A stretch of DNA of 9,279 bases from Bacillota bacterium (GTDB lineage: Bacteria > Bacillota > Clostridia > Acetivibrionales > DTU013). The position numbers were made by a program, and so were the translations under genes. The notes under the pieces were generated by a model. It was not told the DNA's origin. It saw nothing but the letters and a program-made list of their open reading frames with translations, and did not search any database. The stretch is from positions 1 through 9,279 of the forward strand of contig JAEZJL010000082.1 in assembly GCA_023415815.1 (NCBI GenBank), read 5' to 3'. Shown here piece by piece: positions 1 through 6,005 of the stretch (position 1 is its first letter; each line of letters starts with the position of its first letter).

Positions 1-182
1 GTACCAGGTAGTATGCTTATACAGTCGACGATGTCTCGCTTGATCCGGGTACAGCCCTGATTGGTGAGATTTTTTATTTGGCGTTTTTATTGCGGAAACA
101 TTTTACAATAAGCAAAACGGGTTTAATCCCTACAAATTTTGCCGCGTAAACAAGGGCGGTATGGAAAGGTCAGGGTGGTCGG
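1..182 (+). other. Non-coding region upstream of the PII-pot operon
   Basis: I find no complete gene here. The frame running from about 12 to 149 is open for some 45 codons but begins right after a stop and has no usable start codon, so I do not call it. The stretch from about 60 to 140 is AT-rich compared with the genes. It carries the sigma-54-like element annotated separately. Downstream of that element the probable leader (about 105-182) contains a modest hairpin: TGCCGC at 140-145 can pair with GCGGTA at 156-161, with one G-U pair and a 10-base loop. AGGGTGG at 172-178 is a reasonable ribosome binding site for the ATG at 183. A TACAAT at 104-109 resembles a sigma-A -10 box, but no -35 box lies 16-18 bases upstream of it. 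Confidence 0.5.
79..93 (+). promoter_or_regulatory. Candidate sigma-54 (RpoN) promoter for the PII-potABCD operon
   Basis: The sequence reads TGGC (79-82), seven bases, then TTGC (90-93). This keeps the near-invariant GG and GC of sigma-54 promoters exactly 12 bases apart (consensus TGGCACG-N4-TTGCW). About 8 of 12 consensus positions match; the misses are the ACG after TGGC and the last W. Transcription would start near 105, leaving a leader of about 78 bases before the PII start codon. PII/GlnK genes and nitrogen-source genes are classic sigma-54 targets, which supports the reading. An activator site would normally lie some 80-150 bases further upstream, mostly outside this window, and I see no clear dyad in what is visible. 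Confidence 0.5.
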
Positions 183-521
183 ATGAAAAAGCTTGAGATT
201 ATTATACAGCCCGATAAGCTGGAGGTGCTGAAGAAAATCCTGGACGACTGCGGCTGCGGCGGCATGACCATTATGGCGGTGATGGGCTGCGGCAAGCAGA
301 AGGGAAACCTCAGTGAAATCAAAGGCCTGAAGGTCAACATCAATCTGCTTCCCAAGATCCAGGTCAATGCGGTGATCCAGAACGAAATCCTCGACAGCGT
401 GCTTTTGCAGATAAAGGAACAGATCGCAACGGGGCATGTCGGCGACGGAAAGGTCTTCATTTATGACGTCGAGGACGCCATGCGGATACGCACCGGAGAA
501 AGAGGCGCCAAGGTTGTCTGA
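183..521 (+). CDS. PII-family signal transduction protein (GlnB/GlnK fold) linked to a polyamine transporter
   Basis: A 112-residue protein that aligns without gaps to E. coli GlnB (also 112). PII proteins are trimeric sensors that bind ATP or ADP, often with 2-oxoglutarate, and control transporters and enzymes through their T-loop. Visible hallmarks are GCGKQKG at 35-41 before the T-loop, LPK at 56-58, the B-loop TGHVGDGK at 83-90, and RIRTGE at 101-106. The nucleotide-binding residues are kept, and so are Gln39 and Lys58, used for Mg-ATP/2-oxoglutarate in GlnB. Position 51, the uridylylated Tyr in GlnB, is Val, so UTase-type modification there is not possible. The T-loop (about 42-54) is unlike GlnB. 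The gene is 31 bases ahead of potA with no terminator between, so it is probably cotranscribed. A PII-like protein encoded in a pot operon (PotN) is known from lactobacilli; whether this one is its orthologue is open. Confidence 0.93.
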   Translation: MKKLEIIIQPDKLEVLKKILDDCGCGGMTIMAVMGCGKQKGNLSEIKGLKVNINLLPKIQVNAVIQNEILDSVLLQIKEQIATGHVGDGKVFIYDVEDAMRIRTGERGAKVV

Positions 522-552
522 CGATTTTTGCTTCAGGAAATGAGGTTGGTAT

Positions 553-1671
553 ATGAAGCAGATGGTAGAGCTGGTAAATGTAAACAAAAACTACGGCGAA
601 AATCACGTGGTCAAGGATCTCAACTTATCCATCCGCGAGGGCGAATTCCTGACGCTGCTGGGACCCTCGGGCTGCGGGAAGACAACGACGCTCAGGATGA
701 TTGCGGGCTTTGAGCAGGCTACGGGAGGCAGCATTCTGGTAGAAGGTGAAAATGTCGAGGACAAGGAGCCCTTTGAAAGGGACGTCAATACGGTTTTTCA
801 AAGCTACGCCCTCTTCCCACACAAAACCATTTATGACAATATAGCCTTCGGTTTGAGAATGAAACAGGTAAACAAGGCCGAAATCAGGCAGCGCGTGAGC
901 GAGATGCTCACGATGGTGCAGCTTGAAGGCTTTGAGAAGCGGATGCCCGCCCAGCTCTCGGGCGGCCAGAAGCAGCGGGTGGCCATTGCCAGGGCGCTTA
1001 TCAACAGGCCCAAGGTGCTGCTGCTGGACGAGCCGCTGGGAGCGCTTGACCTGAAGCTGAGGAAGCAGATGCAGATCGAGCTTAAAAGGCTGCAGAAAAA
1101 GCTCGGGATCACCTTTGTCTATGTCACGCACGACCAGGAGGAAGCGCTGACCATGAGCGACAGGATAGCCGTTATGAACGCCGGGGTCCTGGAGCAGCTC
1201 GGTGCGCCCGACGAGATATATGAGCGCCCCCTGACAAAGTTTGTCGCGGATTTCATCGGGGAATCCAACGTATTCGACGCCACCGTACTATGGTCCGGCG
1301 ACGGGAAGCTCTCGCTTCAGACGGAAACCGGGAGGATCACCGCGCAGGACGGAGGAAATGCGACCGGCGAGATGGTGCATGTTTCCGTAAGGCCGGAGAA
1401 GATAAGGTTTTCGGAATCAGCGGTGGTGGGCTTTGAGCTGACGGGCGTGGTCAAAGAGCACGTATATGTGGGCTCCGTCATCAAAAGCATCGTGGTCATG
1501 CCGAACGGCCAGGAAATCAAGATCAACAGGCTCGCGGGAGATTATCTGCCTCCGGTCGCGTCCGTCGCCCATATTCACTGGGATACCGGTCATGCGGTGG
1601 TAATGCGCTCGAAAGCCCAGGAAATCTATTCTCTGATCGACAATATTGATTGGGGGGAAAAGCATGAATGA
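553..1671 (+). CDS. potA: Spermidine/putrescine ABC transporter, ATP-binding protein PotA
   Basis: The 372-residue ATPase subunit powers polyamine import and sits on the cytoplasmic side of the PotBC channel. In order it shows Walker A GPSGCGKT (37-44), the Q-loop glutamine at about 83, the signature LSGGQ (135-139), Walker B VLLLDEP with Asp159 and Glu160, the D-loop (GALD), and the switch histidine at 193 in VTHDQEEAL. The C-terminal third (from about 235) is the TOBE-type regulatory domain of the PotA/MalK/CysA group, with the SVRPEKI stretch typical of it. Length is close to E. coli PotA (378). The ATG at 553 has GAGG at 542-545; a second in-frame ATG at 562 is possible. Its last 8 bases overlap potB, which suggests translational coupling. 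It could in principle serve another compatible solute, but potB, potC and potD argue for polyamines. Confidence 0.95.
   Translation: MKQMVELVNVNKNYGENHVVKDLNLSIREGEFLTLLGPSGCGKTTTLRMIAGFEQATGGSILVEGENVEDKEPFERDVNTVFQSYALFPHKTIYDNIAFGLRMKQVNKAEIRQRVSEMLTMVQLEGFEKRMPAQLSGGQKQRVAIARALINRPKVLLLDEPLGALDLKLRKQMQIELKRLQKKLGITFVYVTHDQEEALTMSDRIAVMNAGVLEQLGAPDEIYERPLTKFVADFIGESNVFDATVLWSGDGKLSLQTETGRITAQDGGNATGEMVHVSVRPEKIRFSESAVVGFELTGVVKEHVYVGSVIKSIVVMPNGQEIKINRLAGDYLPPVASVAHIHWDTGHAVVMRSKAQEIYSLIDNIDWGEKHE
1652..1657 (+). promoter_or_regulatory. Ribosome binding site that fixes the potB start
   Basis: A run of six G bases followed by AAA lies inside the end of potA, 6 bases ahead of the ATG at 1664. 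It supports that ATG over the in-frame TTG at 1646, which would add six residues and lies upstream of this site. Confidence 0.6.
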
Positions 1672-2557
1672 GCCCAACCCCCAAAGAAGAAAAATAAAAT
1701 ACGCGCTTAAAAAAAGCCTTCCCGTGATCTCAACCGTATCTCCCGTCAGCATATGGCTTCTCATACTGATAGCCATCCCGCTCATGTATGTACTGGTTTT
1801 AAGCTTTCTTACAAGGGGCGCGGACGGCAATGTCAGGCTGGCGTTTACCGTTGAGAACTATGCCAAGCTGCTTGACCCGGATTATATACAGATATATCTG
1901 ATGTCCCTGCTCATCGCTTTTGCCACCACCGTCATAAGCGTGCTCCTGAGCTATCCGTTTGCCTATCATATGGCCAACGGCTCGCAGAGGAAAAAGGCAG
2001 TGATGATGCTGCTGGTCATCATACCGTTCTGGACCAACTCCCTGATCCGCCTTTACGGCTGGAAGACCATACTTGGCAATGAAGGAGTGCTGAACAGGCT
2101 GCTTATAGCGGCAGGGATCATAGAAAAGCCTCTGGAAATACTGTTCACGGTGCCGGCGATCATCCTGGGAATGGTGTACACGCTGCTTCCCTTTATGATT
2201 TTGCCGGTGTATGCGACGATAGAAAAGCTCGACAGGACGCTGCTGGAGGCTGCGAACGATCTCGGCGCGAGACGGGCCGCCGCCTTTTTCCAGGTGACGC
2301 TTCCGCTTACGGCCTCGGGCATTTTCGCAGGCTCCATCATGGTTTTTATCCCCGCCCTCGGCTATTTCTTCGTATCGGACCTGATGGGAGGCGGCAATAC
2401 CATGCTCATAGGCAACCTGATAAAAAACCAGTTCTACACGGCGCAGAACTGGCCGCTCGGAGCGGCGCTGTCCGTAATACTGATCGTCATAACGCTGCTG
2501 ATCGTCAGGACCTATATTTCTCTTGGCGGCAGCATGGACGACCTGGGGGTGGTGTGA
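1664..2557 (+). CDS. potB: Spermidine/putrescine ABC transporter permease PotB
   Basis: A 297-residue inner-membrane permease of the binding-protein-dependent (MetI-like) family. After a basic N-terminus it has about six hydrophobic segments (roughly 28-49, 78-99, 112-130, 158-182, 217-237 and 266-284). The cytoplasmic EAA loop that docks on PotA is EAANDLGA at 195-202, followed by the usual FFQVTLPL stretch. It pairs with PotC to form the channel. I start it at the ATG of 1664, 8 bases inside potA, because of the G-rich ribosome binding site just before it. The stop codon directly touches the potC start codon, so potA, potB and potC are probably translated as a coupled unit. Order and lengths are those of standard polyamine importers. 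Confidence 0.93.
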   Translation: MNEPNPQRRKIKYALKKSLPVISTVSPVSIWLLILIAIPLMYVLVLSFLTRGADGNVRLAFTVENYAKLLDPDYIQIYLMSLLIAFATTVISVLLSYPFAYHMANGSQRKKAVMMLLVIIPFWTNSLIRLYGWKTILGNEGVLNRLLIAAGIIEKPLEILFTVPAIILGMVYTLLPFMILPVYATIEKLDRTLLEAANDLGARRAAAFFQVTLPLTASGIFAGSIMVFIPALGYFFVSDLMGGGNTMLIGNLIKNQFYTAQNWPLGAALSVILIVITLLIVRTYISLGGSMDDLGVV

Positions 2558-3370
2558 TTGAAAAAGACTGTGCAGAGACTCTTAAAACGCCTCGGAACCG
2601 CTCATGTGGCGTTAGTATTCTTATTTCTGTATCTGCCCATCCTGGTCGTGGTGCTGTTTTCGTTCAATACCTCGAAGATCAACATCGTGTTTGAGGGCTT
2701 CACCTTCGACTGGTACGGAAGAATACTGGACAATACGAGGCTGATAGACGCTTTTAAAAACACGCTGATTATTGCCGTCTGCAGCACGGCGATTTCGGTC
2801 GTCGCAGGGACTCTGGGCGCCATAGGCCTGCACAAGTATAAATTCAGGGGCAAGGGGGTCATTGACGTCTTAATGTACATCCCTGTGGTCATACCGGAGA
2901 TCATCCTCGGCATTGCCCTGCTTGCTATGTTTTCGATAGCACACCTGCCGCTTGGCCTGCTGACGCTCATCATTGCCCACGCGACCTTCTGCATACCCTT
3001 TGTCGTCTTTACGGTGAGAGCAAGGCTGAACGGCTTCGACCCTTCTATAGAGGAGGCCGCGATGGACCTCGGGGCAGGCAGGATCAGGACCTTGTTTGAA
3101 ATACTGCTGCCCTCCATAATGCCGGGCGTATTATCCGGCGCTCTGCTTTCGCTCACCCTGTCAATGGACGACGTAATAATAAGCTTTTTTACCACGGGCC
3201 CCCAGAGCACCACCCTTCCGATGCAGATCTATTCCATGGTGCGCTCGGGAGTTTCTCCGGATGTCAATGCTCTTTCAACCATTATCCTGGCGGGGACCAT
3301 CGTCGTTGTCGTGCTGACGCAGAGCGGCCTGGTGAGGAGCATTAGAAATAAAATTATTGCAAAGCCTTAA
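2558..3370 (+). CDS. potC: Spermidine/putrescine ABC transporter permease PotC
   Basis: A 270-residue permease, the partner of PotB. It has a basic N-terminus, a first membrane segment at about 15-36, and further segments at about 66-92, 102-126, 131-152, 187-212 and 238-255. The EAA loop reads EEAAMDLGAG (165-174), followed by FEILLPSIMPG. The start is a TTG immediately after the potB TGA, with a GGGGGTGG ribosome binding site at 2545-2552 and a 5-base spacing. No in-frame ATG or GTG lies between the potB stop and this TTG, so the unusual start codon is well supported. The stop codon at 3368-3370 lies inside a hairpin that separates potC from potD. Identification rests on the EAA loop, position in the operon and overall resemblance to PotC. 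Confidence 0.93.
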   Translation: MKKTVQRLLKRLGTAHVALVFLFLYLPILVVVLFSFNTSKINIVFEGFTFDWYGRILDNTRLIDAFKNTLIIAVCSTAISVVAGTLGAIGLHKYKFRGKGVIDVLMYIPVVIPEIILGIALLAMFSIAHLPLGLLTLIIAHATFCIPFVVFTVRARLNGFDPSIEEAAMDLGAGRIRTLFEILLPSIMPGVLSGALLSLTLSMDDVIISFFTTGPQSTTLPMQIYSMVRSGVSPDVNALSTIILAGTIVVVVLTQSGLVRSIRNKIIAKP

Positions 3371-3386
3371 GAGTGCCTTGAGGCTT
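3362..3386 (+). other. Intercistronic hairpin across the potC stop codon
   Basis: AAGCCTTAAG (3362-3371) pairs with CTTGAGGCTT (3377-3386), giving a 10-bp stem with one G-U wobble and a 5-base loop. The stem contains the potC stop codon and ends at the base before the GGGAAAGGA ribosome binding site of potD (3387-3395). No T-run follows, so it is not an intrinsic terminator. Such hairpins often act as mRNA stabilisers or processing boundaries that let a binding protein be made in larger amounts than its membrane partners; that role here is inferred. Confidence 0.6.
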
Positions 3387-3406
3387 GGGAAAGGAATGTT
3401 GATAAT

Positions 3407-4471
3407 ATGAAAAAGCTGACCTGTTTGTTCGTTGCGGTAATGCTTGCATTGTCCGTATTTTTGCTTTCCGGCTGCGGAGCGGCCGGGGAGACCGGCGCGA
3501 AGGGGGGAGGCGAGCTGAACTTCTTCAACTGGACGGAATATATGCCGCAGAGCGTGCTTGACGCCTTTACCAAGGAATACGGCATCAAGATCAATTACAC
3601 GACCTATTCGTCGAATGAAGAGATGCTTGCAAAGATCGAGTCCGGAGAGAAGGGCATGTACGACCTGATCATTCCGAGCGACTACATGGTAGACAAGATG
3701 CGCACCGAGGGGCTGCTTGATAAGCTTGACGCTTCCAAGCTCACAAACCTGCAGAATATAAACCCGCAGTATCTGAAGATGTATTATGACCCCAACAACG
3801 AGTATTCCGTGCCCTACATGATCTCAAACGCAATCCTTTGCTACAATAAGGAGAAAATTCCTGAGGGCATAAGCTCGTTCAATGACATTTTTGACCCGAA
3901 ATACGAGAACTCGCTTGTCATGCTGGACGACGAGAGGATGGTTATAGGACTCGCCGCCATCGCCGCGGGCGGCTCCATCAATGAAACCGACCCGGCAAAG
4001 CTCCAGGTGATCAAGGAAAAACTGCTTTCGCTCAAGCCGAATATCAAGGTGTTCGACAGCGATTCGCCCAAGTCCGCGATGATCAGCGGCGAAACCTCCA
4101 TAGGGTATGTCTGGTGCGCCGAGGCGTCGCTCGCCATGCAGGAAAATCCGAACATAGTGCCCGTTTATCCCGAAGAGGGGCTTTGCCTGATGATCGACAA
4201 TCTGGCCATCCCCGCGGGGGCAAAAAACAAGGAGAACGCGGAGCTGTTCATAAACTTTTTCCTGAGGCCGGAAATCAGCAAGCTGTTTTCCGAATCCTAC
4301 CCGTACGTGAATCCAAACAAGGCGGCGTTTTCACTGCTGCCGGACGAATTCAAGAACAACCCGGCGTCAAACCCGTCCGACGAGGCCATCGCAAAGGGAC
4401 AGCTGCTGAAGAATCTGGGCGACGACACAAAGCTTTACGACGATATCTGGACGGAATTCAAGAATAAGTAG
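3407..4471 (+). CDS. potD: Spermidine/putrescine-binding lipoprotein PotD
   Basis: A 354-residue extracellular substrate-binding protein that hands polyamines to PotBC. The N-terminus is a lipoprotein signal: two lysines, a hydrophobic core, and the lipobox LSGC with Cys23 as the lipidated residue, which fits a Gram-positive anchoring mode. The mature part begins with FFNWTEYMP (39-47), the PotD/PotF hallmark, then IPSDYMVDKM (89-98), a DPNN-YS-PY stretch (128-137), DD at 174-175, Trp236, MIDNLAIPA (262-270) and FINFFLRPE. Compared by eye with E. coli PotD, several ligand-box residues are kept (Trp42, Tyr45, Ser91, Tyr93, Asp175, Trp236, Asp264), but the equivalents of Glu171, Trp255 and Gln327 seem changed. 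The exact polyamine preference is therefore uncertain. The ribosome binding site AAAGGA is about 11 bases before the ATG, and no other in-frame start is available. Confidence 0.93.
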   Translation: MKKLTCLFVAVMLALSVFLLSGCGAAGETGAKGGGELNFFNWTEYMPQSVLDAFTKEYGIKINYTTYSSNEEMLAKIESGEKGMYDLIIPSDYMVDKMRTEGLLDKLDASKLTNLQNINPQYLKMYYDPNNEYSVPYMISNAILCYNKEKIPEGISSFNDIFDPKYENSLVMLDDERMVIGLAAIAAGGSINETDPAKLQVIKEKLLSLKPNIKVFDSDSPKSAMISGETSIGYVWCAEASLAMQENPNIVPVYPEEGLCLMIDNLAIPAGAKNKENAELFINFFLRPEISKLFSESYPYVNPNKAAFSLLPDEFKNNPASNPSDEAIAKGQLLKNLGDDTKLYDDIWTEFKNK

Positions 4472-4479
4472 CCCCGCGC

Positions 4480-4508
4480 TTGGAAGCCCGGATTCCGGGT
4501 GATATACT
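4480..4508 (+). promoter_or_regulatory. Candidate sigma-A promoter with internal dyad, ahead of the aminotransferase gene
   Basis: TTGGAA (4480-4485) and TATACT (4503-4508) are separated by exactly 17 bases and match the sigma-A consensus at 4/6 and 5/6 positions. The spacer holds a perfect 6+1+6 dyad, CCCGGA-T-TCCGGG (4487-4499), in a position suited to a repressor or DNA-distorting regulator. In RNA read from upstream the same dyad could form a short hairpin, but without a T-run. The leader would be about 40 bases, with GGAGG at 4546-4550. Confidence 0.45.
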
Positions 4509-4556
4509 GGAATAAGGCGGATCATAACAATTTTAATAATAAAATGGAGGGATAGA

Positions 4557-5909
4557 ATGAGTGTTGCAAAGGCAAAAAACGAGCTGAAGAAGGTCCTGGG
4601 GTATATTCTGGCCGATGAGCTTTCGCAGGAGGACAGGAAGCAGATCATCGACGATTCGATCGACAATTACAACACCTATATCAACAGCGGCTGGCTGAAA
4701 TACAGGAAATCTGTTTCCACAAACGCCGCGTTTATCGAGTGGCGGGACGAGGGCGACTGCTTTTATGATGTGAACGGCGAGGAATTCATAGACTGCCTCG
4801 GCGGCTTCGGAATCTATATGTGCGGGCACCGTAATCCCGAGATATTGAAATACACCAAGGCCCAGCTGGACCGTCAGGCCCTGCACAGCCAGGAGCTGGT
4901 GGACCCGTTGAGGGGCTATCTGGCAAAGGTCCTGGCCGAAATAACGCCGGGGGACCTGCAGCACTGCTTCTTTACCAACGGCGGCGCCGAGGCCGTGGAA
5001 ATGGCCATCAAGCTCGCAAGGATCGCAACGGGCGGCAGATGGTTCATTTCGACCCTGAACGGCTTTCACGGAAAGTCGATGGGAGCCGTCTCCGTAGGCG
5101 GCAAAAGCACCTACCGCGTGCCCTATATACCCATGGTACAGCAGGTACAGCATGTGGAATACGGCAACGCCGAAGACATAAGAAAAGCTGTCAGAAACCT
5201 AGTGCACGTAGGCGAAAAGGTTGCGGCAGTAATACTTGAGCCCATCCAGGGCGAGGCCGGCATCATTCTTCCGCCCGAGGGATATCTCAAGGAGGTCCGC
5301 AGGATCTGCGACGAGTACGGCGTATGCCTCATATTCGACGAAATACAGACGGGCATGGGCAGGACGGGTACGATGTTCCGCTGCGAAGCGGAGGACGTTG
5401 TGCCGGACATCATGACCTACGGCAAGGCGTTCGGAGGCGGCATTATGCCGATCACCGGCATCATCGCGAGGCCGCACCTGTGGGTGCAGGAGCTCGTCGA
5501 CAATCCGTGGCTTCTGGGCTCTCCCACCTTCGGCGGGAACCCGCTGGCCTGCGCTGCGGCGCTTGCGACGATAAACTTCATGCTTGAAAACGATATACCG
5601 AGGGCTGCGAAGGAAAAGGGCGATTATCTGCTGAAGGGCCTCAAAGCCTTGCAGGAGAAGCACCCGATCCTGCTCCAGGACGTCCGCGGCATCGGACTTA
5701 TGATAGGCGTGGAATTCCCGAAATCGGAAATGGGCTATTCGGTAGCCAAAGGCATGTTCGCTCGCAGGGTCATGACCGCGGGGACGCTGGTGAACGCCAA
5801 GACCATACGCTTTGAGCCCGCGGCTACCATAACCTACGAAAACCTGGACAAGGTCCTCAAGCGTTTCGACGAGGCGCTCACGGATTCGGAAAAGGAATTC
5901 GGACTTTGA
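4557..5909 (+). CDS. patA: Putrescine aminotransferase (class III, PLP-dependent)
   Basis: A 450-residue cytoplasmic enzyme closely resembling E. coli PatA/YgjG (459), which transfers an amino group from putrescine to 2-oxoglutarate and yields 4-aminobutanal (cyclising to 1-pyrroline). Shared stretches include LEYRKS-like WLKYRKS (46-52), EFIDCLGGFGIYMCGHRNP (76-94), LHSQEL (109-114), GFHGKS (169-174), AAVILEPIQGE, DEIQTGMGRTG (261-271) and GSPTFGGNPLACAAALATI. The PLP-binding lysine is Lys290 in TYGKAFGGG, Asp261 contacts the pyridine nitrogen, and Thr324 fits the phosphate-contact position. The ATG has GGAGG 6 bases upstream. The gene follows potD by 85 bases with its own promoter candidate and ends in a strong terminator. 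The neighbouring polyamine importer supports putrescine as substrate; an ornithine or other omega-aminotransferase is a less likely alternative. Confidence 0.92.
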   Translation: MSVAKAKNELKKVLGYILADELSQEDRKQIIDDSIDNYNTYINSGWLKYRKSVSTNAAFIEWRDEGDCFYDVNGEEFIDCLGGFGIYMCGHRNPEILKYTKAQLDRQALHSQELVDPLRGYLAKVLAEITPGDLQHCFFTNGGAEAVEMAIKLARIATGGRWFISTLNGFHGKSMGAVSVGGKSTYRVPYIPMVQQVQHVEYGNAEDIRKAVRNLVHVGEKVAAVILEPIQGEAGIILPPEGYLKEVRRICDEYGVCLIFDEIQTGMGRTGTMFRCEAEDVVPDIMTYGKAFGGGIMPITGIIARPHLWVQELVDNPWLLGSPTFGGNPLACAAALATINFMLENDIPRAAKEKGDYLLKGLKALQEKHPILLQDVRGIGLMIGVEFPKSEMGYSVAKGMFARRVMTAGTLVNAKTIRFEPAATITYENLDKVLKRFDEALTDSEKEFGL

Positions 5910-5912
5910 TAT

Positions 5913-5954
5913 TTATGGGCAAAGGGACCGCCTCCGGCGGTTCTTTTACCATAA
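5913..5954 (+). terminator. Intrinsic terminator after the aminotransferase gene
   Basis: AAAGGGACCGCC (5921-5932) and GGCGGTTCTTTT (5936-5947) form a 12-bp stem with two G-U pairs around a TCC loop, with the U-rich arm at the end. Outside it, TTATGG (5913-5918) can also pair with CCATAA (5949-5954) after a small internal loop. It begins 4 bases after the aminotransferase stop codon and separates that transcript from the dehydrogenase/lactonase pair. Confidence 0.85.
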
Positions 5955-5956
5955 AG

Positions 5957-5972
5957 GGGCGAGTTCTGTGCA
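5957..5972 (+). promoter_or_regulatory. Weak sigma-54-like element ahead of the dehydrogenase gene
   Basis: GGGC (5957-5960), seven bases, then GTGCA (5968-5972) keep the GG and GC of a sigma-54 promoter 12 bases apart, with about 8 of 12 consensus positions matching; the T before each core is G here. It lies just after the terminator and would start transcription near 5982, leaving a leader of about 24 bases that still includes the GGAAGGAA ribosome binding site (5991-5998). The element overlaps an 8-base palindrome, TGTGCACA (5967-5974). I see no convincing sigma-A promoter in this gap. Confidence 0.3.
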
Positions 5973-6005
5973 CACAATTTCTGCTGAACCGGAAGGAATC
6001 TAAAA

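Noticed and set aside
12..149. An open plus-strand frame of about 45 codons before the PII gene
   Set aside because: It begins directly after a stop, has no ATG, GTG or TTG with a ribosome binding site near its beginning, and runs through the promoter candidate. It could be decayed coding sequence but cannot be supported.
123..587. A 154-codon minus-strand open frame across the PII gene
   Set aside because: It runs antisense to a clearly identified PII gene, has no ribosome binding site or recognisable motif, and is explained by the codon structure of the true gene.
625..1131. A 168-codon minus-strand open frame inside potA
   Set aside because: It mirrors the conserved ATPase core of potA on the opposite strand and resembles no family; a shadow of the real gene.
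1646..1663. A longer potB beginning at TTG 1646
   Set aside because: The G-rich ribosome binding site lies after this codon and at the right distance from ATG 1664, so the shorter protein is preferred.
2602..3213. A 203-codon minus-strand open frame inside potC
   Set aside because: It is antisense to a permease with a clear EAA loop and membrane segments. Its length follows from hydrophobic codons read backwards.
4487..4499. The CCCGGA-T-TCCGGG dyad as a potD terminator
   Set aside because: The RNA stem would be only about 5 bp and no T-run follows; its location in a promoter spacer fits an operator better.
4533..5153. A 206-codon minus-strand open frame over the start of the aminotransferase gene
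   Set aside because: It is antisense to a gene with a full set of class III aminotransferase motifs and a good ribosome binding site; no motif of its own.
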